A stretch of DNA of 64,000 nucleotides, taken from positions 1-64,000 of the forward strand of contig NZ_MWQI01000007.1 of the NCBI RefSeq assembly GCF_002210345.1, read 5' to 3'. The notes beneath the pieces were generated by a model, which saw only the letters and a list, made by a program, of their open reading frames with translations, was not told the DNA's origin and did not search any database. Position 1 is the stretch's first letter. Each line of letters begins with the position of its first letter. Of the stretch, positions 45,413 to 53,951 are shown one piece after another. The position numbers were made by a program, and so were the translations under genes. This DNA is from Fibrobacter sp. UWB4. Lineage in GTDB: Bacteria > Fibrobacterota > Fibrobacteria > Fibrobacterales > Fibrobacteraceae.

Positions 45413-45560
45413 ATTTTGCGTAGTTAAAACCTTAATAATATATAACAAAAAATTACTTCTTGTTTTTGCGTTTCTTGAAGTCCGTGCCAAGGATGCGCAA
45501 AATAGTTTTTTTCTATATTGCAGTTCGTTTAAAAAACGATTAAAACAAAAAAGGAATATC

Positions 45561-47228
45561 ATGCCAGCTTTTGATCCAAATGCGAAAAAGATGCTGATTT
45601 CGGGCAACGAAGCCATTTCCCTTTCCATGCGTCATTGCAATGTGCAGCTTGCCGCAGGTTATCCGGGAACTCCGTCCACCGAAATCTTGGAAGATTACTC
45701 TGAACTGGGTGGCTATGCCCAGTGGGCTCCGAACGAAAAGGTCGCTGCCGAAGTCGCTCTCGGTGCCGCTTTTGGTCATGCCCGCAGTGTTGTCACCATG
45801 AAGATGGTTGGCTTGAATGTGGCAAGTGATGTTCTCTATACTGCAACTTACACGGGTGTCGATGGCGGCATGGTGTGGATTGTTGCCGATGACCCGGGTC
45901 AGGGCAGCTCCCAGAACGAACAGGATACGCGTAACCACGCTAAGGCATCTGTTTGCCCGATGTTCGAACCGTCCAACTCTCAGGAAGCCTACGATTTCTT
46001 CCGCATCGCCATGCAGACGAGCGAAAAATTCAAGATTCCTGTCATCCTCCGCATGACCACCCGCGTGGACCATTCCAAGTCTATCGTCGTGCCGAAGGAA
46101 GAACTCCCGGCAATGGTGCCGAACTTTGAACGCAACATCGCCCAGCACGTGATGGTGCCTGGCTTCTCGAAGCCGGCTGGCCGTCGCCTCCGCGCCAAGA
46201 TGGACGAAATGGAAGCCTGGAACGTTGCCGAAGGCCCGAACAAGGTCGAAATGCGCAGCGCAGATTTCGGTATCATCGTGAGCGGCATCAGCTACCACCA
46301 CGTTCGCGAAGCCGCCCCGGAAGCTAGCATCCTCAAGCTCGGTATGACCTACCCGCTTCCGATGCAGCTCATCAAGGATTTCGCCAAGAAGTTCGAAGGC
46401 AAGCGCCTCATGGTCATCGAAGAAAACGACCCATGGCTTGCTGAAAACATCAAGGCCGCTGGCATCCAGTGCGAAAGCAAGTTCGACCCGATTTTCCGCT
46501 TTGGTGAACTCGATGTGAACCGAGTCCGCCGCATTATCGCTGGCGACAAGAACCCGGATCCGGTTCCGGTCAAGGGCAAGCCGCCTATGCTCTGCCCGGG
46601 CTGCCCGCACCGCAGCTCCTTCGCAGTTCTCAAGGAACTCGACTGCATCGTCTCCGGTGACATCGGCTGCTACACGCTCGCCGCTCTCCCGCCGATCAGC
46701 GCCATGGACTACATGATTGACATGGGTGCCGCTATCGGTATGGGTATCGGCCTCCGCAACGTGCTCCCGCGCGAACAGGCAAAGCGCGTTGTCTCCGTGA
46801 TTGGTGACTCTACGTTTGTTCACAGCGGTATCACCGGCCTTGTTGAAGCGGGTTACAACCGCCCGGAAACTGGCCACGTCGTCATCATTCTCGACAACAG
46901 CATCACCGCTATGACCGGTCAGCAGGAACACCCGGGTACGGGCCGTCACCTCGACCACACTCCGGCATACAAGATTGACTACGGTGCTATTGCAAAGAAC
47001 GCCGGTTTTGACAATGTCTACGAAGTGAACCAGGTCAAGGAACCGGAAGAATTCAAGCGCCTCGTGAAGGAATCCCTCGAAAAGGACGAACTCACGCTCA
47101 TCATCGCGAAGAGCCCGTGCATTCTCGCTCTCAAGAGCATCCTCGCTTGGGACAAGGCTAACAAGGAAAAGGCAGAAAAGGCTCTCGCCGAAGCAGAAGC
47201 CGCTGCCAAGAAGAACGGTAACATTTAA
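45561..47228 (+). CDS. iorA: Indolepyruvate ferredoxin oxidoreductase, alpha subunit
   Basis: 555 residues. The N-terminal pyrimidine/transketolase-like domain has AAGYPGTPSTEILEDYSEL and EKVAAEVALGAAFGHAR. The thiamine diphosphate-binding half has MLCPGCPHRSSF (about 338-349), SGDIGCYTLAALPP and GDSTFVHSGITGL. IorAB oxidises aryl pyruvates or, in the reverse direction, forms aromatic amino acid precursors from aryl-acetyl-CoA. The usual C-terminal ferredoxin domain with two 4Fe-4S motifs is absent: the protein ends in an alanine- and lysine-rich helix (KAEKALAEAEAAAKKNGNI). iorB follows after 18 bases. Confidence 0.92.
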   Translation: MPAFDPNAKKMLISGNEAISLSMRHCNVQLAAGYPGTPSTEILEDYSELGGYAQWAPNEKVAAEVALGAAFGHARSVVTMKMVGLNVASDVLYTATYTGVDGGMVWIVADDPGQGSSQNEQDTRNHAKASVCPMFEPSNSQEAYDFFRIAMQTSEKFKIPVILRMTTRVDHSKSIVVPKEELPAMVPNFERNIAQHVMVPGFSKPAGRRLRAKMDEMEAWNVAEGPNKVEMRSADFGIIVSGISYHHVREAAPEASILKLGMTYPLPMQLIKDFAKKFEGKRLMVIEENDPWLAENIKAAGIQCESKFDPIFRFGELDVNRVRRIIAGDKNPDPVPVKGKPPMLCPGCPHRSSFAVLKELDCIVSGDIGCYTLAALPPISAMDYMIDMGAAIGMGIGLRNVLPREQAKRVVSVIGDSTFVHSGITGLVEAGYNRPETGHVVIILDNSITAMTGQQEHPGTGRHLDHTPAYKIDYGAIAKNAGFDNVYEVNQVKEPEEFKRLVKESLEKDELTLIIAKSPCILALKSILAWDKANKEKAEKALAEAEAAAKKNGNI

Positions 47229-47246
47229 TAGAGAGGTTGAATAATT

Positions 47247-47720
47247 ATGAGCGTAATTAACGTTAAATTTGCAGGCCTCGGTGGCACAGGTGTTATCAAG
47301 GCTAGTGACGTGATGGCCGAACTTGTTTTCGAACAAGGTTACGATGTGAAGAAGGCCGAAGTCCATGGCATGAGCCAGCGCGGTGGTTCCATCGCTTCTG
47401 ACGTTCGCTTTGCAAAAGATGAAGAAGTTCAGTCCCCGATGATTCCGTGCGGCGAAGCCGACTACCTCGTCGTCTTTGACGAAACGCAGGTTGTCGTGAA
47501 CGAAGCCTACATGAAGCAGGGCGGCGTGCTCCTCACGCCGGCGGACATCGATGTTTCCAAGCTCGAAAATGTGAAGGCTTTGAACGTCGCCATGCTCGGC
47601 AAGCTCTCCAAGTACTTCGACTTCACCGTGGACCAGTGGCTCGTCGCTTTGAACAAGCTCTTTGCCGAAAAGTTCCACGAAGGCAACAAGAAGGCATTCA
47701 TGCTCGGCCGCGAAGGCTAA
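47247..47720 (+). CDS. iorB: Indolepyruvate ferredoxin oxidoreductase, beta subunit
   Basis: 157 residues, the gamma-type domain of 2-oxoacid:ferredoxin oxidoreductases: FAGLGGTGVIKASDVMAE, then EVHGMSQRGGSIASDVRF and the end of the Rossmann-like fold. It is somewhat shorter than the 190-200 residues usual for IorB. GAGAGGTTGAATAATT precedes the ATG. With iorA it forms the complete catalytic unit. Confidence 0.92.
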   Translation: MSVINVKFAGLGGTGVIKASDVMAELVFEQGYDVKKAEVHGMSQRGGSIASDVRFAKDEEVQSPMIPCGEADYLVVFDETQVVVNEAYMKQGGVLLTPADIDVSKLENVKALNVAMLGKLSKYFDFTVDQWLVALNKLFAEKFHEGNKKAFMLGREG

Positions 47721-47728
47721 TTGCTTAC

Positions 47729-47797
47729 CGTCATCCTGAACGAAGTGAAGGATCCAGTAACATTTCAAAAGGACTGCCCCCGCGCAGTCCTTTTTTC
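47729..47797 (+). terminator. REP-like element followed by the iorAB terminator
   Basis: A REP-like CGTCATCCTGAACGAAGTGA ending GGATCCAGTAA (47729-47760) is followed by a terminator: AAGGACTGC (47769-47777), loop, GCAGTCCTT (47784-47792), T run of six. The terminator cleanly separates iorAB from the lpt operon. Confidence 0.88.
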
Positions 47798-47892
47798 TGT
47801 ATAGTGCATCTCCCCAAGAAAATCGCCCAATTTCCCTCAAATTTCTGCGAAAACCCCAATTCCCGCCCCTTTTTATTTGTAATTTGTATTCG

Positions 47893-47908
47893 TGGCACAA
47901 TTTTTGCA
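47893..47908 (+). promoter_or_regulatory. Sigma-54 promoter of the lptC-rpoN operon
   Basis: TGGCAC (47893-47898), five bases, TTGCA (47904-47908). The GG at 47894-47895 and GC at 47906-47907 are exactly 10 bases apart, the invariant -24/-12 spacing. The match to TGGCAC-N5-TTGCA is complete. Transcription would start near 47919, just ahead of lptC. rpoN itself is the fourth gene of the operon. Confidence 0.75.
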
Positions 47909-47936
47909 GAACATTCGATGCATTCAAAATGCGCTT

Positions 47937-48707
47937 GTGCCGGCATCTTGCCCGGCGACATCCCGTATTGCATTCCGCGCATCTCGCAGAGCCTCCCGCT
48001 TGTGGGGCGTTTTTGCGTGTGCCATTTTGGCCGCATTTTTGCTCGGTTGCGAAGAAATCGAAGAACCCAAGCCCTGGATTCGTGTCGAGCGCCCGCAGAT
48101 GCTTTTTACCGATACGACGCTTCTCGACAGCTACGACAAGGGCGTGCTCAACTGGCGCCTGAAAACCGCTTATCTGGAACGCTGGGCTGACAAGGAAATT
48201 GTGACGGTGCGTCCGGTGTTCGTGGACATTTACGATTCCATCGGCGAGCGTGTAGCATTCTTGCGTGCGGACTCCGGCAGTCTCGACATGACGTTCACGT
48301 ACGTTTACGCTTACGGTCACGTTTATGCGCTGACTCCCAAGGGCGCCTCGGTCCGTGCCGATTCGCTCCTCTGGAACAAGAAAGATAATTTGGTCAGAAC
48401 CGCAAGCTATGTGCGCGTTGTCTCCGAAGATGGCGACGTGTTGCAGGGCGTTGGTTTTGAAAGCGATGCGCAGTTCGACAACTGGAAAATCCTTTCGAAC
48501 GTGACGGGCATTTTCCAGGATGCGGCAAAGCGCATGAAGGATGAAGACAAACGACAGGCTGAGGCGGAACGTCTCAATAATCCTCCTTCTTCGTCTTCTC
48601 GTGCGGTACCAGCGTCAAAGCCTGTTTCGTCGTCTTCTTTGGCGAAGCCTCGTAAAGGTGGTTTAGCAGGGTTGCCTTTTATGCAAAATAAAGCGGGGAA
48701 GCCGTGA
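47937..48707 (+). CDS. lptC: LptC-like LPS export lipoprotein
   Basis: Start taken at GTG 47937, because a GTG at 47892 would lie inside the sigma-54 promoter and upstream of its start site. 256 residues. An arginine-rich n-region leads to AILAAFLLGC, a lipobox. The mature part (ERPQMLFTDTTLLDSYDKGVLNWRLKTAYLE, ADSGSLD, GHVYALTPKGASVRADSLLWN) is the LptC/OstA-like beta-jellyroll. LptC links the LptBFG ABC transporter to LptA in the periplasm. The C-terminal tail is Ser/Pro-rich (PPSSSSRAVPASKPVSSSS), as in many Fibrobacter proteins. lptA starts in a TGATG overlap. Confidence 0.82.
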   Translation: MPASCPATSRIAFRASRRASRLWGVFACAILAAFLLGCEEIEEPKPWIRVERPQMLFTDTTLLDSYDKGVLNWRLKTAYLERWADKEIVTVRPVFVDIYDSIGERVAFLRADSGSLDMTFTYVYAYGHVYALTPKGASVRADSLLWNKKDNLVRTASYVRVVSEDGDVLQGVGFESDAQFDNWKILSNVTGIFQDAAKRMKDEDKRQAEAERLNNPPSSSSRAVPASKPVSSSSLAKPRKGGLAGLPFMQNKAGKP

Positions 48708-50044
48708 TGAATTTCCGCGCATTTCTCTCCATCGCCTCGTTGGTTTTGGCGTCTACTCTCGCGTTTGCGCAGTCTTCTCCGCTTATTATGTACCATGCTG
48801 ATAACCTTGAAGTGTCTCGCAAGCGAGGTACGCTTTTGCTGTACGGAAATGTCCATTTCGTACATGATAGCGTCGCGTTCAAGACGCAGCGCGCTTCCTG
48901 GAACCGCAATACCGAAACAGTTGAGTGCAATGGCGGTTTTCTCTTCACGCATCCGTCTGGCTTTGTCCGGGCGAAAAACGGCTCTTATCAGAAGCGCAGT
49001 GAAATCGCAATTGCTTCTGGCGAAGTAAGCGCCGGTGATTCTGCGGGCAACTATTTAATGACGGGCCAGTATTTAAAGTATGACCGCAAAGAAGACATTG
49101 TTTCAATCCCGATGTCGCCACGCCTTTATCAGTACGACAAGCAGAAGAACGGAAAAATCGATACGGTAACGATTGAATCCCGTTCCCTTATTTACGATAA
49201 AAAGAATAGCTTTGCACAAGCTTATCAAGACGTGAAGCTCACGCAGAAAGATCTCGTGGTCACTTGCGATACGGGTTACTTTAATCGCAAAGACAACTGG
49301 CTTAGCATGAAGGGCCACCCGACGTGCGACATGAAAAACTACCATCTTACGGGAGATTCCATTTTTCTCGTGCTTGATGAAACGGGCAAAATGCTCAAGT
49401 CGGCCCTTGTCATTCGTAATGCTCATGGCATCCAGCATGAATCCCCGAAGCACGGCAACCCTGGCAACGTGACTGAAGCTTTTGGCGATACGCTTTACTG
49501 CGAATTCAAGAAGGGAAAAATTGAGCGTCTTTACGTGAACTTGAATGCAAAGGGATTTTTCTACGAAACGGACTTGAAGGATTATCGCAACTTGATGGAC
49601 GGTGACCGTCTAGATTTGTATTTTAAAAAGGGGCGCATGGATCGCGCTGTTGTTTCGGGCAAGGCGCAGAGCACCTACTTCTACGTGAAAAAGGATAGGA
49701 CAGTCTCTGGCAAGAACGAGGCGGCGGGCGACACGATTCACATCTTGTTCGATGCCCAGAAGAATGCGGTAAAGTCGCTCAAGCTCATGGGCCGTAAGAC
49801 TAACGCTAGTGGGCGATTTATCGATCTGGAAAAGGAAAACCGCAATAAAGAAAAGGCAAGGCAGGATTCTTTGGCGAAGCTTGATTCTCTTTCGGGGAAT
49901 GCTTCAAAAAAGGTTTATACTGCAGCCGATACGGCCAGGTTTGAAAAGGCTTTTGGCGGTAAGAATTTTAAGGGCCTTTTCGATCGACGGAGAAGAAGAG
50001 CGAAACAGGACGGCGAAACTGCGAAAACGGAGGACGCACAGTGA
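48707..50044 (+). CDS. lptA: LptA/OstA-like periplasmic LPS transport protein
   Basis: 445 residues with signal peptide [22 protein letters not shown]. The LptA-type beta-jellyroll starts at [38 protein letters not shown], and OstA-like strands recur to about residue 370 ([36 protein letters not shown]). It is more than twice the 180-190 residues of proteobacterial LptA, and the extra repeats may form a longer periplasmic bridge on their own. The basic C-terminal tail ends [10 protein letters not shown]. lptB overlaps its stop by four bases. Confidence 0.82.
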   Translation: MNFRAFLSIASLVLASTLAFAQSSPLIMYHADNLEVSRKRGTLLLYGNVHFVHDSVAFKTQRASWNRNTETVECNGGFLFTHPSGFVRAKNGSYQKRSEIAIASGEVSAGDSAGNYLMTGQYLKYDRKEDIVSIPMSPRLYQYDKQKNGKIDTVTIESRSLIYDKKNSFAQAYQDVKLTQKDLVVTCDTGYFNRKDNWLSMKGHPTCDMKNYHLTGDSIFLVLDETGKMLKSALVIRNAHGIQHESPKHGNPGNVTEAFGDTLYCEFKKGKIERLYVNLNAKGFFYETDLKDYRNLMDGDRLDLYFKKGRMDRAVVSGKAQSTYFYVKKDRTVSGKNEAAGDTIHILFDAQKNAVKSLKLMGRKTNASGRFIDLEKENRNKEKARQDSLAKLDSLSGNASKKVYTAADTARFEKAFGGKNFKGLFDRRRRRAKQDGETAKTEDAQ

Positions 50045-50778
50045 AAAATTTGGTTAGCACGATACGCACCGACAAGCTGCGCAAGATTTATGGCCATCGC
50101 CAGGTGGTGAGCGACGTCTCCATTCAGGTTTCGCAGGGTGAAATCGTCGGGCTGCTGGGTCCGAACGGTGCCGGAAAGACGACTACGTTCTACATGATTG
50201 TGGGCATGGTCCGCCCGGATGCCGGCCACATCTTTTTGGACGATATCGAGATGACGGACAAGCCGATGTACAAGCGCGCCCGCCTCGGCGTGGGCTACCT
50301 TCCGCAAGAAGCTTCCATCTTCCGCAAGCTCTCCGTTGAAGACAACATCATGGCGATTCTCGAAACGCAGGACATGAAGCGTGCCGAGCGCAAAAAGAAG
50401 CTGGAACAGCTCCTTGAAGAATTCAAGATCACGCACATCCGCAAGACAAAATCCATGAGCTGCTCCGGTGGTGAACGCCGCCGTCTTGAAATTGCACGTG
50501 CGCTTGCAAGCGACCCCTCGTTCCTTTTGCTCGACGAACCGTTTGCGGGTATTGACCCGATTGCCGTTGCCGATATCCAGTCCATCATTTCGGAACTCAA
50601 GGACCGCGGCATGGGCGTACTCATCACGGACCACAACGTGCGCGAAACGCTTTCGATTACGGACCGCGCTTACATCATGTACAAGAGTCAGGTGCTCACG
50701 GAAGGTTCTTCGGAACATCTGGCCAAAGACCCAGAAGCGCGCCGCATTTATCTCGGTGATTCTTTCCGCTTGGATTAG
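50041..50778 (+). CDS. lptB: LPS export ABC transporter ATP-binding protein LptB
   Basis: 245 residues from GTG 50041, which overlaps the lptA stop. Walker A is GPNGAGKTT (about 37-45), the signature is [15 protein letters not shown] and Walker B is [13 protein letters not shown]. The C-terminal ending [19 protein letters not shown] matches LptB. It powers lipopolysaccharide extraction from the inner membrane with LptFG, which are not in this window. rpoN follows after eight bases, the same order as in Proteobacteria. Confidence 0.95.
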   Translation: MKNLVSTIRTDKLRKIYGHRQVVSDVSIQVSQGEIVGLLGPNGAGKTTTFYMIVGMVRPDAGHIFLDDIEMTDKPMYKRARLGVGYLPQEASIFRKLSVEDNIMAILETQDMKRAERKKKLEQLLEEFKITHIRKTKSMSCSGGERRRLEIARALASDPSFLLLDEPFAGIDPIAVADIQSIISELKDRGMGVLITDHNVRETLSITDRAYIMYKSQVLTEGSSEHLAKDPEARRIYLGDSFRLD

Positions 50779-50786
50779 GAGTTTTT

Positions 50787-52421
50787 ATGAATCTTGGGAT
50801 GCAGGCAAATATCGGACAGACGCAGGAGCAGACGCTATCACCTGCGCTTCTCCAGTCTGTGAAGATGCTCCAGAAAACATCGCAGGAACTGGAAACCGCT
50901 ATCAAGGAAGAAGTCGAAGTCAACCCGCTTTTGGAAGTGGACGATGGCGACTTTGACGATCAGGAAGTTCCCGTGGACAAGGACCCGGAAGAACTCGATC
51001 CGCGCGCAAATGATTCCAGTGAATTCCCCGATGATATCGAGGATATGGCTCGTGGCTCCCTGGACGATACTGCCGATGTCGATAGCAGTTATCTTGACGG
51101 TGAATCTACGGATGTGAATTGGGATAGCTATTTGGGCGATGGCACATCGTACGATGACGCGCCGTTTAACGATTTGAATTCAGGTTCGAAGGACCCGGAC
51201 GAGGATTGGGACCGCCCGATCAAGGACGTGGGCAAGAGCTTGCAGGAACAGCTCGAAGACCAGCTCCGCCTCTGGAACGGCACCCGTGAATTGCAGGAAC
51301 AGCTCCAGGAAAATGGCGTTACCGAAGAGCATTTCCGCAAGTTGGTCCAGTACCTCATCAACTCCATTAACGATGACGGGTTCCTTTGCGATTCCAGTCG
51401 CGAAGGTGAATCCGAGGCGATGGTCGTCCAGTCGGACGACAAGTATATTGACGAGATTGAGCGCGTACTCCGCGGGGAACTCAAGCTCGAAGACGCGAGC
51501 CTCCCGGTGCGCGAGGCGGTTCACGTTTTGCAGTCCTTCAAGCCGAGCGGCATTGGTGCCCGCGACCAGCGCGAATGCTTCCTGATCCAGGCGTACGCAA
51601 TTCCGAATTTCCCGAGCCTCGCTATCCGCATTCTCGAGAAGGAATACGAGAACCTCTTGCAGCTCCGCTATGCAAAGATAGCGAAGGCCCTGAGTGTTTC
51701 CGCCGATGAAGTCAAGACCGCTGTCGCAAGCCTCTCACGTTTGCGCCCGCATCCGGGATTCCAGCTTTCGCATTCGTATTCGCACATCATCAATGCGGAC
51801 TTGAAAGTTGTCGAAAAGAAGGGCAATTACGAAGTCATCTGTTTCAAGACCAAGATGCAGAAGTCGCTCCGCATCAACCAGACGTACAAAGCGATCCTCA
51901 CGGATCCGTCTGCATCCAAGCAGGACAAGGAATACGTGAAGGCGCAGCTTGCGAAGGCGACAGACCTCATCAAGGCGGTCGATAACCGCTTCTCGACGAT
52001 TGAGCTTGTGATGCGGGCGATTGTCAAGCGCCAGCGCGGATTCTTTGAAAACGGCCCTGCATTCCTCAAGCCGATGATCCTCCAGGATGTCGCCGACGAT
52101 GTCCATTTGGCGGTGAGCACGGTGCAGCGCGCGACCGACCAGAAGTACGTGGAAACGCCTTATGGCATGTACGAACTTAAACAATTCTTTACGTCCGGTG
52201 TCAAGCAGGGCACGGCCCCGGATGCCGAAGAAGTGGGTTCCGCGCAGATTATCGACGCCATCAAGACGCTTATTGACGAAGAGGACAAGTCTTCTCCGCT
52301 TTCCGACCAGGACATCAGCGACGAGCTTCTGAAGCAGGGAATCAAGGTAGCGCGCCGTACAGTCGCCAAATACCGCGAAAAAGAACTCAAGATTTTGCCT
52401 AAAAATCAAAGAAAACGGTAA
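50787..52421 (+). CDS. rpoN: RNA polymerase sigma-54 factor
   Basis: 544 residues. The N-terminal activator-interacting region is Gln/Leu-rich (TQEQTLSPALLQSVKMLQ and ELETAIKEEVEVNPLLE). A long acidic region II follows (about 52-130). The core-binding and DNA-binding parts follow. The C-terminal RpoN box ARRTVAKYRE is intact and the protein ends LKILPKNQRKR. Sigma-54 needs an AAA+ activator; none is encoded here. AGGAGTTTTT precedes the ATG. Confidence 0.95.
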   Translation: MNLGMQANIGQTQEQTLSPALLQSVKMLQKTSQELETAIKEEVEVNPLLEVDDGDFDDQEVPVDKDPEELDPRANDSSEFPDDIEDMARGSLDDTADVDSSYLDGESTDVNWDSYLGDGTSYDDAPFNDLNSGSKDPDEDWDRPIKDVGKSLQEQLEDQLRLWNGTRELQEQLQENGVTEEHFRKLVQYLINSINDDGFLCDSSREGESEAMVVQSDDKYIDEIERVLRGELKLEDASLPVREAVHVLQSFKPSGIGARDQRECFLIQAYAIPNFPSLAIRILEKEYENLLQLRYAKIAKALSVSADEVKTAVASLSRLRPHPGFQLSHSYSHIINADLKVVEKKGNYEVICFKTKMQKSLRINQTYKAILTDPSASKQDKEYVKAQLAKATDLIKAVDNRFSTIELVMRAIVKRQRGFFENGPAFLKPMILQDVADDVHLAVSTVQRATDQKYVETPYGMYELKQFFTSGVKQGTAPDAEEVGSAQIIDAIKTLIDEEDKSSPLSDQDISDELLKQGIKVARRTVAKYREKELKILPKNQRKR

Positions 52422-52507
52422 AAAAGGCGTTTTTTGGGCGGTTCGCCATAGCAAATATTCCAAGATGGAACGATTTTTTTTGCAAAATCCAATTTAGTTG
52501 TGGATTT

Positions 52508-52536
52508 TTGAAAAAAAAAGATGTATATACTTTAAT
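52508..52536 (+). promoter_or_regulatory. Internal promoter for hpf
   Basis: TTGAAA at 52508-52513, 17 bases, TTTAAT at 52531-52536, in the 184-base gap between rpoN and hpf. It would let hpf-hprK-MCE be expressed apart from the sigma-54 promoter. Confidence 0.5.
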
Positions 52537-52605
52537 TGCGGAACGGAAGTTCCAAACTGTTTTATTTCGTTAAAATATCTTAACATTAACATACGGAGGT
52601 TCATT

Positions 52606-52923
52606 ATGGATATTCAGTTTTCTGCTCGTCATTTTAACGCATCTGCAGGTCTTCAGGACCGTATTCAGGAAGAAATGGATAAGTTGGCCAAATTTTACCC
52701 GAATATCACTAGCGCCTCTGTAATTCTTGACCATGAAGTCGAACACCAGCGTCATTGCGAAATTTCTGTCAATATTACAGGTTCTGTCATTGTCGCTTCT
52801 GCCGACGAGGAGAACATGGGCAAGGCAGTCGATGTGACGCTTGAACGTATCAAGGTCCAGCTCAAGAAGGCCAACGACAAGCAGAACGATCATAGGGCTC
52901 AGCCGGTTTCCGAACTCACGTAA
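52606..52923 (+). CDS. hpf: Ribosome hibernation promoting factor, short form
   Basis: 105 residues from ATG 52606, which follows CGGAGGTTCATT. MDIQFSARHFNASAGLQDRIQEEMDKLAKFYPNI and the second half (VTLERIKVQLKKANDK) match HPF/YfiA. It lacks the long C-terminal extension of the long form. HPF binds the 30S subunit and inactivates ribosomes under starvation. The position after rpoN is the same as in many Gram-negatives. hprK starts in the TAATG overlap. Confidence 0.93.
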   Translation: MDIQFSARHFNASAGLQDRIQEEMDKLAKFYPNITSASVILDHEVEHQRHCEISVNITGSVIVASADEENMGKAVDVTLERIKVQLKKANDKQNDHRAQPVSELT

Positions 52924-53951
52924 TGGCTGATAGATTGAAAGATATCAAGATCCTGCACCGGGAACGCTTCCCGGTGCGGGACTTTTTTATCCGCTATGGC
53001 AAGGACTTGCAGTTGGTACAGCACTGTCCCGACGAAGACATGGAATCTTGCATTGAAGAAAGCGGAATTCACCGCCCTGGCCTTGCCATGGCTGGTTATA
53101 CGAAAGTTTATAGTTCGCAGCAGATTCAGGTGATTGGCCACACGGAGTGGAATTACCTGGAATCGGTCGGTCCTGAAGCGCGAGCGAAGATTTTTGAAAA
53201 TTTGTCTGTGTTCCGTGCCCCCATGTGGGTCGTGACGCATGCGCAGACTCCGCACGATGAACTTAAGAATATGTGCAACCGATTGCACATCCCGCTGTTC
53301 TCAACAACGCTCCACACGTTTGAATTTTTCAAGATGAGCCAGAGAATCCTCGACGAGTTCTTTGCGCCTCATGCAATTATTCATGGAAGCCTTGTGGATG
53401 TCTATGGCGTGGGCATGCTCTACGTGGGCGACAGTAACGTCGGTAAGTCTGAATGTGTCCTGGATCTTGTCGAAAGCGGACACCGTATGGTGGCCGATGA
53501 CGTTGTCCACATCAGTCACGTGGGTAAGTCTATTATTGGCCGTCCGGACCCCTTGATCCGCCATCACATGGAAATTCGCGGTGTCGGCATTCTGGATATC
53601 CGCTCGATGTTCGGTATCCACGCGATTCGAAAAGTCAAGAAAATCGAAATGATTGTTGAACTCCAGCCGTGGCGCCAGGATGTTTCTTATGAACGTACTG
53701 GACTCAACGAAATGGAAGAAAACATCATGGGCGTGAACATCCCGAAAGTCGTGTTGCCTGTGGCTCCCGGCAAGAACATGACCGTGATTTCAGAAGTCAT
53801 TGCGATGAACGCCCTCATGAAAATGAGCGGCCAGAACGTAGCTCAGGATTTTAACGAGTCTTTATTGCAAAAGATCAAAGCTAAGGCAAAGGGTGAGTTT
53901 ACCGATGATTTGCTAGATTTTAATCCGCAGAACTGGTCTTTCTATGAATAG
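52923..53951 (+). CDS. hprK: HPr kinase/phosphorylase
   Basis: 342 residues. The C-terminal kinase domain has the P-loop VGDSNVGKSECVLDLV (about 163-178), followed by HRMVADDVVHI and the HprK signature MEIRGVGILDIRSMFG. The N-terminal domain (IKILHRERFPVRDFFIR) is typical. HprK phosphorylates HPr on a serine and reverses this with phosphate. No ptsH or ptsI is nearby. The MCE gene overlaps its end by eight bases. Confidence 0.93.
   Translation: MADRLKDIKILHRERFPVRDFFIRYGKDLQLVQHCPDEDMESCIEESGIHRPGLAMAGYTKVYSSQQIQVIGHTEWNYLESVGPEARAKIFENLSVFRAPMWVVTHAQTPHDELKNMCNRLHIPLFSTTLHTFEFFKMSQRILDEFFAPHAIIHGSLVDVYGVGMLYVGDSNVGKSECVLDLVESGHRMVADDVVHISHVGKSIIGRPDPLIRHHMEIRGVGILDIRSMFGIHAIRKVKKIEMIVELQPWRQDVSYERTGLNEMEENIMGVNIPKVVLPVAPGKNMTVISEVIAMNALMKMSGQNVAQDFNESLLQKIKAKAKGEFTDDLLDFNPQNWSFYE

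Noticed and set aside
52498-52605. Upstream extension of the hpf reading frame
   Set aside because: The extension covers the promoter region, is not conserved in HPF proteins, and the internal ATG has a strong ribosome-binding site.
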